From assembly GCA_964584125.1 (NCBI GenBank), contig CAZOYP010000046.1, forward strand, positions 1-21,349: a stretch of DNA of 21,349 bases, read 5' to 3'. Below, in pieces: positions 1 through 7,115 of this stretch. The notes beneath the pieces were generated by a model. That model did no database searches and was not told the DNA's origin. It was given only the letters and a program-made list of their open reading frames with translations. Origin of the DNA: Nitromaritima sp964584125 (GTDB lineage Bacteria > Nitrospinota > Nitrospinia > Nitrospinales > VA-1). Numbering within the stretch: position 1 is the stretch's first letter; every line of letters begins with the position of its first letter. A program made the position numbers and the translations under genes.

Positions 1-54
1 ACGCCTTCGATTGACACCTTTCGGACGGGGGTTCGATTCCCCCCGCCTCCACCA
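1..54 (+). ncRNA. ssrA: tmRNA (ssrA), 3' end only
   Basis: The window opens inside an RNA gene whose tRNA-like 3' end is complete. A T-arm is visible with five G-C pairs (27-31 with 39-43) and a TTCGATT loop (32-38), then the 3' acceptor strand CGCCTCC (44-50), discriminator A51 and an encoded CCA (52-54). The U at the acceptor position equivalent to 70 would give the G3-U70 pair that marks alanine acceptance, as in tmRNA. The sequence before the T-arm (TTTCGGAC) does not look like a tRNA anticodon arm and variable loop, which favours tmRNA over tRNA-Ala. tmRNA rescues stalled ribosomes with SmpB. The tag-coding part lies outside the window. Confidence 0.82.
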
Positions 55-111
55 ATTTTTGTTACGAAAAAATTTTAAGCTTACCCCGAAAAAATAACTA
101 CGCTTTCCTGG

Positions 112-426
112 CTAAACAGAACCAGAAAAAGCGACTCGCCAAGCTTCAAACCCTCCTATCATACTTGAAACTTCTTTAAACCCTTGTTCAGAAAAATAAG
201 CCGCGGCACCCTGACTTGAAATACCATGGTAACAATAAACAACTAACGGTTTATTTTTATCTGTATCACTTATAAATTTTTCAACCGTATTATCACTAAG
301 GTGTATAGCATTAGGAATGTGGCCTGCCTTATATGAATCCGGATCACGTATATCGACAATAGTCGCAGAATCATTGCTCTCTATTTTCTTTACCTTATGA
401 ATATCGATTTGTTTTATAGAGTCCAT
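112..426 (-). CDS. glpE: GlpE-type thiosulfate sulfurtransferase (single-domain rhodanese)
   Basis: A 104-residue single rhodanese domain, close in length to E. coli GlpE (108 aa). Visible hallmarks are VDIRDPDSY (24-32), GHIPNAIHL (35-43), the active-site loop CYHGISS with the catalytic cysteine at 65, and GGFEAW near the C terminus. The CYHG.SS loop is typical of GlpE. The family transfers sulfane sulfur from thiosulfate to acceptors such as cyanide or thioredoxin in the cytoplasm; the physiological role is often unclear. It converges on the tmRNA gene, with 57 bp between them. No good Shine-Dalgarno sequence precedes the ATG. A second, different rhodanese is at 20228-20545. Confidence 0.88.
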   Translation of the reverse strand: MDSIKQIDIHKVKKIESNDSATIVDIRDPDSYKAGHIPNAIHLSDNTVEKFISDTDKNKPLVVYCYHGISSQGAAAYFSEQGFKEVSSMIGGFEAWRVAFSGSV

Positions 427-566
427 GACTTTATAGATACTAACCCGAAATTTTTTTAATTGGATTACAAACGACCGGCAAAGACCTTACTGATGAAAGG
501 GGCAATGCCTAAATGTGCCAAAGAAAACGCTCAAATTAAATCAACGTTTCTATAGGTAAACTATGG

Positions 567-731
567 TCAATTATCAGACCATTCTGGATTTTTAATCCAT
601 GTTCCTTTGTGGTCTTGAATAAACTTGGGAACTGTTTCAGAAATAACTTTGGGTTTATCCTCTTTTTTACAATCATCAAGAATTATGACCTTATCGTCCC
701 GCAACACTTTTTCGCTAAAAGTAATTTTCAT
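567..731 (-). CDS. small hypothetical protein (54 aa)
   Basis: A 54-codon reading frame beginning MKITFSEKVL and ending PEWSDN. It has an ATG preceded by a purine-rich AAGGAAA about seven bases upstream, and a TATAAT box further up. The product is charged and hydrophilic, with one cysteine (C21), no signal peptide and no membrane segment. The C-terminal half (IQDHKGTWIKNPEW) contains two tryptophans and looks like a folded rather than random segment. I do not recognise a family. The good ribosome binding site, sensible composition and position in a row of minus-strand genes support it being real; the opposite-strand frame here is a shadow. Confidence 0.55.
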   Translation of the reverse strand: MKITFSEKVLRDDKVIILDDCKKEDKPKVISETVPKFIQDHKGTWIKNPEWSDN

Positions 732-785
732 ATCCAAATTTCCTTTTCTCAGATTTCAGCGTGAACTCTCACCTCTTGTAATTAT

Positions 786-791
786 ATTATA
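786..791 (-). promoter_or_regulatory. possible -10 box upstream of the 54-aa gene
   Basis: A perfect TATAAT on the minus strand lies about 55 bases before the ATG of the small gene at 567-731. No convincing -35 hexamer is seen at 16-18 bp, so this is only a candidate in AT-rich DNA. Confidence 0.3.
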
Positions 792-845
792 CAAAGTGAA
801 CAAAATATCCAAAAATATTACTCAAATATAATTTTATAAAATTTA

Positions 846-864
846 CCCGCCTTTTTGGGGCGGG
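846..864 (-). terminator. hairpin after the Hc1-like gene
   Basis: Nine bases after the stop codon of the 57-aa gene, CCCGCC (846-851) pairs perfectly with GGCGGG (859-864) around a seven-base loop. It is the only GC-rich patch nearby. On the minus strand it is followed by TAAATTTTA rather than a clean T-run, so termination is plausible but not textbook. Confidence 0.5.
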
Positions 865-872
865 GTTTGCTT

Positions 873-1046
873 TTACAAACTAGTTTTTCTTTCCTGAATC
901 TCTGCCCTTCTTGTTTTTGCCAGTTTACCAAGTTCTCCCAGTGCCTTTCGGGCACGAGCAGCAGCCGCTTTTACGTTCTTTGTCTCAAAACTCTCATTTT
1001 CGGCAAGGTATGTCTCGTAAGCGGATATAATTTGATCATGGGTCAT
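873..1046 (-). CDS. small histone H1/Hc1-like basic protein (57 aa)
   Basis: A 57-codon gene starting MTHDQIISAY. The core NVKAAAARARKALGELGKL (25-43), followed by a K/R-rich AKTRRAEIQERK tail, resembles the bacterial histone H1-like Hc1 family, in which a short acidic N-terminal helix precedes a K/A/R-rich helix with a 'KAAGTRxRKALQELK'-type motif. Such proteins bind DNA or nucleoid, although for many short members this is untested. An AGGAGA ribosome binding site lies about nine bases before the ATG, and a GC-rich hairpin follows the stop. Residues 1-24 are acidic and 25-57 strongly basic, suggesting two helices. The family assignment is from memory of the motif; the gene itself is well supported. 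Confidence 0.68.
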   Translation of the reverse strand: MTHDQIISAYETYLAENESFETKNVKAAAARARKALGELGKLAKTRRAEIQERKTSL

Positions 1047-1166
1047 AATACTTTTTTCTCCTATTTTTGACGGGTTAAAATCCTATCATTGGTACCTGAT
1101 TACCATAGATATACGAATAACTCAAAAAAATAATTAAAGGTAAAATAATCTAAAATGATTAAGATC

Positions 1167-2990
1167 TTAGGCTACTTTTTGCGTTTTTGCTGCTCTTTTC
1201 CGTTCATTCTCATCCAAATGTTTTTTACGTAAACGAATACTTTCAGGGGTTATCTCCGCGAGTTCATCATCATTAAGATAGCCCAGAACTTGTTCAAGGC
1301 TCATTATTCTTGGGGGAGCAATACTTATAGTATCATCTGACCCAGAAGCTCGCACGTTTGTAAGCTTTTTCCCCTTACAAATATTAACAACAAGATCATT
1401 ATCTTTATTGTTTTCTCCAATAATCATTCCTGTATAAACTTCCTCAGCAGGTCCTAGGAACATAACTCCTCTGTCTTGCAAATTAAACAAAGAATGGGTA
1501 GTAGTGCTTCCATTTTCAAGAGATATTAATACTCCATTAGTACGGCGAGCTAATTTCCCGCAATATGGAACATAATCATGAAAGCTATGATTTAAAATCC
1601 CTGTTCCTCGAGTAAGATTTAACAGTTGTGACCGAAATCCAAATAATCCACGTGTCGGGACGACAAATTCAAGCCTAACTGTCTCCGTTCCCGTATGAAT
1701 CATATTTTTCATTGTTCCTTTTCGTTGACCCATCGACTCCATGACTGTTCCCATATATTGTTCTTCAACATCTACAATTGCAAATTCCTCCGGTTCCATT
1801 GTTTTATCTTTAACCTTTTTTAAAACAACTTGTGGTCTGGAAATAGAAAATTCGTAACCCTCTCGCCTCATGGTTTCTATGAGAATAGTAAGGTGTAGCT
1901 CACCTCTACCCGAAATCTTGAATGTATCATTGGAACTTCCCTCTTCAACCCGTAAAGCCACATTTTGCTTAATTTCTTTAAATAGTCTTTCACGCAGTTG
2001 TCTTGATGTAACAAACTTACCCTCTCGCCCGGCAAATGGTGAATTGTTGACAAGAAAATTAATAGATAGTGTTGGTTCGTCAATTTTTATTAAAGGTAAT
2101 GCTTCTGGACTACTCCGCTCAGTAATCGTTTCTCCAATATCCACATCTTTCATTCCAGCAATAGCGATAATATCTCCCGTCACGGCATCTTGCGTCTCTT
2201 TTCGTTGTAGACCCTCAAAGGTAAATATTTTGGAAACTTTAAAATCCTCTTTATCACCCGATCGTTTAATCAAAGTGTATTGTTTACTCGAATCATAACA
2301 ACCTCTTTGGATCTTCCCAACCGCAATTCGCCCCACGTAGTCATTATAGTCAATGTTGGAGATCAACATTTGAAATCCACCCTTTGGATCAGCTTTATGT
2401 GGCTCAACTTTATCAATTATCAGATCTAATAAAGGTTTCATGTCTAGATCTTGTCCACTTGGTTCCACTCGACAAAATCCCTGTTTAGCAGAAGTGTATA
2501 TAGTGGCAAAGTTCAACTGTTCATCTGACGCTCCTAGGTTTACAAAAAGATCAAAAACTTCATTTATCGCCTTTTCTAGGTCAGCACCTGCGCGATCAAT
2601 TTTATTCACAACAACAATGGGTTTTAATCCTAAGTCGAGCGATTTTTTTAAAACAAACCTAGTTTGGGGCATGGGACCTTCATATGCATCAACTATTAGC
2701 AAAACTCCATTCACCATTTTTAAAATGCGCTCAACCTCTCCTCCAAAGTCTGCATGGCCCGGGGTGTCTACAATATTAATTTTATAATTCTTATATTGAA
2801 TAGAAGCGTTTTTTGAAAAAATAGTGATACCTCGTTCTTTTTCTAAATCATTGCTGTCCATGATGCATGATCCCGCCAGCTCATTTTCTCTAAACATACC
2901 ACTCTGCCGCAATAGACAATCAACAAGCGTGGTTTTCCCATGATCGACATGGGCAATAATTCCAATATTTCTAATATGTTCATTGTTCAT
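1167..2990 (-). CDS. typA: translational GTPase TypA/BipA
   Basis: A complete 607-residue ribosome-associated GTPase, the usual length for TypA. G-box motifs are intact: G1 AHVDHGKT (13-20), G2 RGIT (53-56), G3 DTPGH (75-79), G4 NKID (129-132). Later domains carry the elongation-factor-like SGRGELHL and the TypA-typical FVVPTRGLFGFR segment. The family acts on the 50S subunit, in assembly at low temperature and stress responses. An open frame extends 34 codons upstream, but family alignments begin with MNNExIRNI, so I chose the ATG at 2990. The nearest Shine-Dalgarno-like GAGAGGA is about 17 bases away, unusually far. The gene has its own upstream AT-rich region and no obvious operon partner. 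Confidence 0.95.
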   Translation of the reverse strand: MNNEHIRNIGIIAHVDHGKTTLVDCLLRQSGMFRENELAGSCIMDSNDLEKERGITIFSKNASIQYKNYKINIVDTPGHADFGGEVERILKMVNGVLLIVDAYEGPMPQTRFVLKKSLDLGLKPIVVVNKIDRAGADLEKAINEVFDLFVNLGASDEQLNFATIYTSAKQGFCRVEPSGQDLDMKPLLDLIIDKVEPHKADPKGGFQMLISNIDYNDYVGRIAVGKIQRGCYDSSKQYTLIKRSGDKEDFKVSKIFTFEGLQRKETQDAVTGDIIAIAGMKDVDIGETITERSSPEALPLIKIDEPTLSINFLVNNSPFAGREGKFVTSRQLRERLFKEIKQNVALRVEEGSSNDTFKISGRGELHLTILIETMRREGYEFSISRPQVVLKKVKDKTMEPEEFAIVDVEEQYMGTVMESMGQRKGTMKNMIHTGTETVRLEFVVPTRGLFGFRSQLLNLTRGTGILNHSFHDYVPYCGKLARRTNGVLISLENGSTTTHSLFNLQDRGVMFLGPAEEVYTGMIIGENNKDNDLVVNICKGKKLTNVRASGSDDTISIAPPRIMSLEQVLGYLNDDELAEITPESIRLRKKHLDENERKRAAKTQKVA

Positions 2991-3456
2991 GGTGTTATAT
3001 AAAATATTCCTCTCACATTTAAATCCTAATAAAACTAATTGATTAACATAACGGACCAGTTTCAGATTATATCTTTTTTTTAGTAAATCCAAAGCAAATA
3101 CTGCTCTAAGAAATTATTAACTATCAATAATTAACCTAATCTGTGTAATTGATGATTTTGCTATTTTAATTTTCTGCAAACCATTATTATAGAAAATTTC
3201 TAATATAATTATGAAAAATGTTATAAGAAAGATTAATTTTATTAATAATGCTTTTCTTATTGGAGTAGATGATTTTCCCAAAAACAAAAAAGAACTACCT
3301 AGTACCGCTACCAGATAAATCTGGTTCAGTGCTTATAGTTAAACAATAAAAGATCAATAAAAACTGTTAATATCAAAATTATTTTTTTAAAACGACGGTG
3401 TGTCAGACTTTTTTGATTTAGAAAATATTTTTCCCGTTAAGCTCTGACCCCGTAGG
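2991..3456. other. AT-rich intergenic region between typA and the glycosyltransferase
   Basis: This stretch is the leader of typA on the minus strand and the downstream region of the glycosyltransferase. I see no RNA gene. A 35-codon plus-strand frame starting near 3210 has no recognisable product and is probably chance. The right end contains an imperfect inverted repeat, listed separately. A minus-strand TTACAC-17-GATAGT pair about 100 bases before typA is a weak promoter candidate. Confidence 0.5.
3398..3452. repeat. REP-like imperfect inverted repeat
   Basis: The two ends are GTGTCAGACTT (3400-3410) and AAGCTCTGACCCC (3439-3451). The reverse complement of the second, GGGGTCAGAGCTT, shares the GTCAGA core and TT with the first. 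They flank about 28 bp of AT-rich DNA just beyond the stop codon of the glycosyltransferase. Paired GTCAGAC/GTCTGAC ends of this sort resemble REP elements mobilised by Y1 (RAYT) transposases, but no transposase is present in the window, so this may be an isolated element, a remnant or a weak terminator. Confidence 0.4.
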
Positions 3457-5286
3457 TCAACCATTATCATGCCCAAGAATTTCCAGAGATTTTTTGAGAA
3501 CAGCTTCAACCGAATGATCCATACAAATTCGATTCTGACATGGGTCTGGTGGAAGACATTGAGACATCAGCAAATCCCGACACGGAACATCTCTATAAAA
3601 AAGAAAGCTCTTTTCTTTATGAATATCTTGGTCGTAATAAGTATTTTTATAATCTTGAGGCCCCATTAAAACTATCGTCGGAATATTTAATGCTGAAGAA
3701 ATATGCGATGGGCCAGAAGCATTATCTATCATTAAATCCGCTCTAGAAATTAGAGCTATACTTTTTCTTAATGACCCCGCATGAATAAAAACCCCTTTTA
3801 CTTGCTCACGAAGTAATTTTGCAACTGATTGCTCTTTTTCTGAAAAACAACCCAAAATTTGATGACCATGGTTATCTATTAACATACGAGAAAGTACAAC
3901 AAACCTTTCCATTCCCCAGTTTCTGTTGTCTTGGGAGGAAGAGGGGTGAATTATTATTAGCTTTTTTAAAGGGTTTATTTTTTCCTGCGCCAAAAAACCT
4001 TCAGTCCATTTTATTTCATCATTTGTTATAAAAATTTCTGGTTTTTTTTCTATGCGATTCAAACCAATAGCCCGCAGACAATCTAAATCTCGTTCAATTG
4101 ATGTTCTATCAAGCTCATGGTCACAACCAATTAAAACATCTGAGTATTTTTCACGTAGAAAATGACTCCTATTGATTCTCCAGCGGGCCTTAATTTTTTT
4201 TGCTATTTTTGAAGAAAAATTTCTAGAATGTAAATTGATAATGAGGTCAAATTTCTTATCACTCAAAGCTTTTATAATTTTTTTTATTTCATGTGACGAA
4301 GAATTTCCTGATAAGCCATGTATTTCGTCTACATTAGGATTATTTTCAAATAGGGCCGTACAAAAATTAAACGTTAAAACTGAAATCGACACATTGGGCA
4401 TAAAAGTTTTGAGATTTTTTAAAACAGGCGTTGCCAAAACTGCATCTCCCAATCCTCGGAGCTTAATAACTAAAACTTTTTTTACCGAATTTAATTGATC
4501 TTGAGTCTGCTTACCACTACGAATATATTTCTCATAATATCTAAGGTATCCCAATACTTCACTCATTACGTCGAGCAAGGAAAAGGCAAATCCTTCGAAA
4601 CCTTCACGTATTCCCCTGCATACGATTAAATTTCTAAAAATATTTGGCAGCGGTCCTATCAGTGCTTTTGAAGTTAGTTTTAATTTATTAAGGCTAGGGT
4701 TTTCCTGGTATAGTTTATCGGCAGCTTGATCAGCTCGATATTTTGTATTTTGAATTCCCTCGAAAATATTATTTTCACCAAAGTAATTTGATTCTCCTGT
4801 CAAGGGAAGCTTATCTAAGCTCATTAAATAAGCCAACTCTGGAGTTTTTTCTACTCCACAAAATAGTAACCCAGAAATTGGATCATGGGTCCATTGAAGT
4901 TGATATTTTAAACGTTGTTTAAATAAAATAATATTTCTTTTTATTGGGAACCAAGTTTTCTGGCCTGGGTTTGATTTAGCAGTTTCTAGTATCGATTCTT
5001 TTAGAACCGTTGACAAATATTCTCTACTCTCCAATAACAAGTACCAAGAAGATTCCTTCGATCGAATCCCTTTTTCCCAAAGTTCTAATAAGTTAAACGA
5101 ATCGGTTTTAACCCAAGCTTTCTTTAGATCGTCAATTTTTTCTGTTATTAAATTACAATAAGGCCCAACCACCACAATATCATTAAACCATAATTGTAAA
5201 TCTAGAATGACGCCCTGCAAATGACGATCAGATCCCCTATGCGCAATGATAACTGTTATATTATTTTGAATTAAACTTGATGGCAT
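3457..5286 (-). CDS. two-domain glycosyltransferase: GT2-like (WaaE/KdtX type) N-terminal half, GT9 heptosyltransferase-like C-terminal half
   Basis: A 609-residue fusion. Residues 1-255 resemble family-2 glycosyltransferases of lipopolysaccharide core synthesis: strand NNITVIIAHRG at the start, and a late segment YRADQAADKLYQ (183-194) followed by LPNIFRNL and EGFEGFAFSLLDV, as in WaaE. Residues 269-605 are GT9 (ADP-heptose:LPS heptosyltransferase fold): VLVIKLRGLGDAVLATP (271-287), HPSSSQDNRNWG (447-458), DNASGPSHI (521-529). The cysteine-rich tail CRDLLMSQCLPPDPC is typical of GT9 proteins. The usual DxD motif of GT2 is not obvious, so the N-terminal domain may be catalytically degenerate. 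No Shine-Dalgarno precedes the ATG. The likely role is cell-surface glycan assembly at the inner membrane; donor and acceptor are unknown. Confidence 0.82.
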   Translation of the reverse strand: MPSSLIQNNITVIIAHRGSDRHLQGVILDLQLWFNDIVVVGPYCNLITEKIDDLKKAWVKTDSFNLLELWEKGIRSKESSWYLLLESREYLSTVLKESILETAKSNPGQKTWFPIKRNIILFKQRLKYQLQWTHDPISGLLFCGVEKTPELAYLMSLDKLPLTGESNYFGENNIFEGIQNTKYRADQAADKLYQENPSLNKLKLTSKALIGPLPNIFRNLIVCRGIREGFEGFAFSLLDVMSEVLGYLRYYEKYIRSGKQTQDQLNSVKKVLVIKLRGLGDAVLATPVLKNLKTFMPNVSISVLTFNFCTALFENNPNVDEIHGLSGNSSSHEIKKIIKALSDKKFDLIINLHSRNFSSKIAKKIKARWRINRSHFLREKYSDVLIGCDHELDRTSIERDLDCLRAIGLNRIEKKPEIFITNDEIKWTEGFLAQEKINPLKKLIIIHPSSSQDNRNWGMERFVVLSRMLIDNHGHQILGCFSEKEQSVAKLLREQVKGVFIHAGSLRKSIALISRADLMIDNASGPSHISSALNIPTIVLMGPQDYKNTYYDQDIHKEKSFLFYRDVPCRDLLMSQCLPPDPCQNRICMDHSVEAVLKKSLEILGHDNG

Positions 5287-5306
5287 TAAAGTAAATAAAA
5301 ATATAT

Positions 5307-5498
5307 TTAAAAATATAGATCTAAAGTATTCGAAATATTACTAAAAAACAATCTAGTAAAATGTGCTTTACCGTTCTCTATCGTTTTTATAATATTCTTA
5401 TTCTTTTCTATTCCCGATATAATTAAACCCCTTTTTGCCCCGACTATAGAAAAAGTTAACCCGATATATCCCACCCCAACAACACCTATTTTTTTCAT
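5307..5498 (-). pseudogene. truncated UDP-sugar (UDP-glucose/UDP-ManNAc type) dehydrogenase, N-terminal remnant
   Basis: A 63-codon frame with a good start (GAGGA about eight bases before the ATG). It encodes the dinucleotide-binding beginning of the UDP-glucose/GDP-mannose dehydrogenase family: KKIGVVGVGYIGLT, then a GIEKNK strand end and NGKAHF, where intact enzymes continue with a glutamate-proline-glycine segment. Here the homology stops and the frame ends after about 15 unrelated residues, 20 bp before the next gene. Full enzymes have about 400-450 residues, so over 85% is missing and the fragment cannot be an active dehydrogenase. It may be the scar of a deletion that joined its promoter and leader to the downstream glycosyltransferase. 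Confidence 0.7.
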
Positions 5499-6087
5499 GT
5501 AATGTCCTCAGAAAAAAGATATTGTTTGCCTTCTAAAACTGAAAAATAAAAAATAACGAGGGGAGATTGTTTTTTTATTATCATTGTAAATTTTTTCTTT
5601 GATTCTTATATTTAAAATTTTTATATATTATATTTTAAAACTAGTTAGCAATAAGTAGCTTAGTAAAAATATATAAAATTTATTTTAGCCTATTTTAAAC
5701 ATTAAAAAATGAATGGTGATAGTTTTAGACGCTAGTCAAACGAATTTAATTATAAGCTCTCATTAAAAATTCAATTAATATCCGATATTCCAGCAGAGTG
5801 GTAGGAATTGTTTTATTTTAAAATAGTCCCTTTTTTAATTTTGCTGATGAAGTTTACCCAGCTAATACAGTTATAATCAATTGCTTCAACTTAAGATTCA
5901 AGGCTCAATAAAGTGTATATAATAATGTAGTAACTTATTCCTTTTCAAACAGGAGCTCAGCAGTGAGTCTTTTTTTGAGATCTTCTTGTAAAATTAGAGA
6001 TAACTATTAATAAAAATTTGACATCTGGGCATGACAAGTTTAAGCGAATACTAATTTAATGTTTTTTAATCTAGGTTATGCTTGTTT
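5499..6087. other. very AT-rich intergenic region, no gene seen
   Basis: About 590 bp with long A/T tracts. Frames on both strands are short and lack plausible starts and binding sites. A CAGGAGCTCAGCA sequence near 5950 precedes a GTG that opens only 15 codons. It probably carries the promoter for the dehydrogenase remnant and glycosyltransferase, and the downstream region of the repeat protein at 6088-6555, but I cannot place a convincing promoter or terminator. Confidence 0.5.
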
Positions 6088-6555
6088 CTACTGGTTTGTT
6101 GCTTTTTTCAAAATATCATCCACTTTATCAATAAGATCACACCGCTCCTGGTTAGTCTGGTCTATCCTACGCTTAAGTTGTACTATTTCCGAATCCGGAA
6201 GATCTTCACGTCTTACCTCGTCTTCCAAATGCCACATACGATTGTTACGGACTGCCAATTCACTTACTGCCTCTCCTAATTTATTTACATTGTCGAAAGA
6301 AGAAACGTTAGTGTTGTAGTAAAGTTTAACTTTTTCGTCACATATCTTCACATCGCCAGCCAAAGCCGCAACCAGAAAAGCATCTATTTCATTTCGAAGT
6401 TCCTGACGCTGACTATCAACTAAGTCTAGTTTGGCCTTAAGTTCCTTAACTTTTGTATCAGAAATATCCCCTTTTTGAATAGACTCATCCAAATGCCAGT
6501 ATCGAAGGCTTTTAATTGATAGTTTGTCGATTAAGCTTCCCAGTGTTTCTGCCAT
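6088..6555 (-). CDS. DUF4254-like protein made of two tandem repeats
   Basis: A 155-residue soluble, helical protein with no signal peptide. It contains two ungapped 57-residue copies, residues 5-61 and 93-149. Both run LG....L..., then a WHL motif (YWHLDE; MWHLED), an acidic turn with D..D, and R..L...(I/V)D..L; I count about 16 identities plus many conservative changes. The second copy (WHLEDEVRREDLPDSEI, then RIDQTNQERCDLIDKVD) looks like the DUF4254 family, often found beside GT9 glycosyltransferase genes, as here. Function is unknown; the helix pair with invariant W-H-L suggests a binding or scaffold role. An AAGGA ribosome binding site lies six bases before the ATG. Family assignment is from motif memory. 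Confidence 0.75.
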   Translation of the reverse strand: MAETLGSLIDKLSIKSLRYWHLDESIQKGDISDTKVKELKAKLDLVDSQRQELRNEIDAFLVAALAGDVKICDEKVKLYYNTNVSSFDNVNKLGEAVSELAVRNNRMWHLEDEVRREDLPDSEIVQLKRRIDQTNQERCDLIDKVDDILKKATNQ

Positions 6556-6837
6556 ATCAATGTCCTTAAAAATTTAGATTACAAGTTCGTAGCCATCTAT
6601 ATCCCTAGTTAGATTCGGGCTAAACTAACATACTGATTCGTTAGGTTCAACTAGTTTCCAATCCTCTCAAATACACAGTTATCTACTTTTGACCTAGCTA
6701 CAAAGCCATATAGGAATTTATTTATAATCTCGCTCGCATATAATTCAATATGGGGTTGAATTTTTTGATTTCCCCGCAAATTAATTAGCAAATATGTTAA
6801 GTATATTTCTTAACTTTATTCTCTTGCCCCAAAAACT

Positions 6838-6859
6838 ATTAGATATACTTTTATCTAAT
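6838..6859. repeat. AT-rich perfect inverted repeat
   Basis: ATTAGATA (6838-6845) and TATCTAAT (6852-6859) form an eight-base perfect stem around a six-base loop (TACTTT). It lies between the divergent genes at 6555 and 7116. It could be an operator-like dyad or a chance event in AT-rich DNA. Confidence 0.35.
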
Positions 6860-6999
6860 TATTTAGTTATAGTGTTATAAATATTTTTAAGATATAAGGA
6901 GCGTTGGTGAAGCTACTTTGGTTTTAAAGTGGGCTGGTGATTTAAGCTAGATTAGCTCTAGTGTTTGCAGCCTTTAAACTGCTTTACGCTAGGGATTTA

Positions 7000-7028
7000 T
7001 TGCACAATACTATCCACTCTGATACAAT
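7000..7028 (+). promoter_or_regulatory. sigma-70-type promoter of gmd
   Basis: TTGCAC (7000-7005), a 17-bp spacer and TACAAT (7023-7028) match four and five of six consensus positions at optimal spacing. Transcription would start near 7035, giving a leader of about 80 bases before the gmd ATG. Confidence 0.55.
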
Positions 7029-7115
7029 TTGTCCCAAAAAAAATATTATTGTCTCATATAATAATTAGATATTTTATTTAACCCCCCTTTTGACTTTTCA
7101 ACTGTTCACTTAATT

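Larger units (their letters stand above)
6556..7115. other. AT-rich intergenic region upstream of gmd
   Basis: Divergent spacer of 560 bp between the repeat protein and gmd. It holds a perfect AT-rich hairpin (6838-6859) and a sigma-70-like promoter (7000-7028), listed separately. Around 6898-7080 there is an AAGGAG followed by TTG/GTG, but that frame stops after six codons. Later in-frame open stretches look like decayed coding DNA at most, and I could not assign them. Confidence 0.45.

Noticed and set aside
55..80. AATTTTT/AAAAAATT hairpin after tmRNA as a terminator
   Set aside because: The stem is only A-T pairs and no T-run follows; not strong enough to call.
625..1070. Plus-strand frames of 68 and 71 codons
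   Set aside because: They lie antisense to the two small minus-strand genes, which have better ribosome binding sites and protein-like sequence.
1870..2787. Two plus-strand frames of 142 and 115 codons opposite typA
   Set aside because: They overlap a certain, conserved gene and have no family features.
2991..3092. 34-codon N-terminal extension of typA
   Set aside because: Not part of the TypA family, and the internal start gives the normal N terminus.
3210..3317. 35-codon plus-strand frame between typA and the glycosyltransferase
   Set aside because: No ribosome binding site and composition like the surrounding AT-rich spacer.
6895..7080. AAGGAG followed by TTG/GTG and fragmented reading frames (GEATLVLKWAGDLS and a later open stretch)
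   Set aside because: Each frame stops after a few codons and I could not match any family, so calling a pseudogene would be guesswork.
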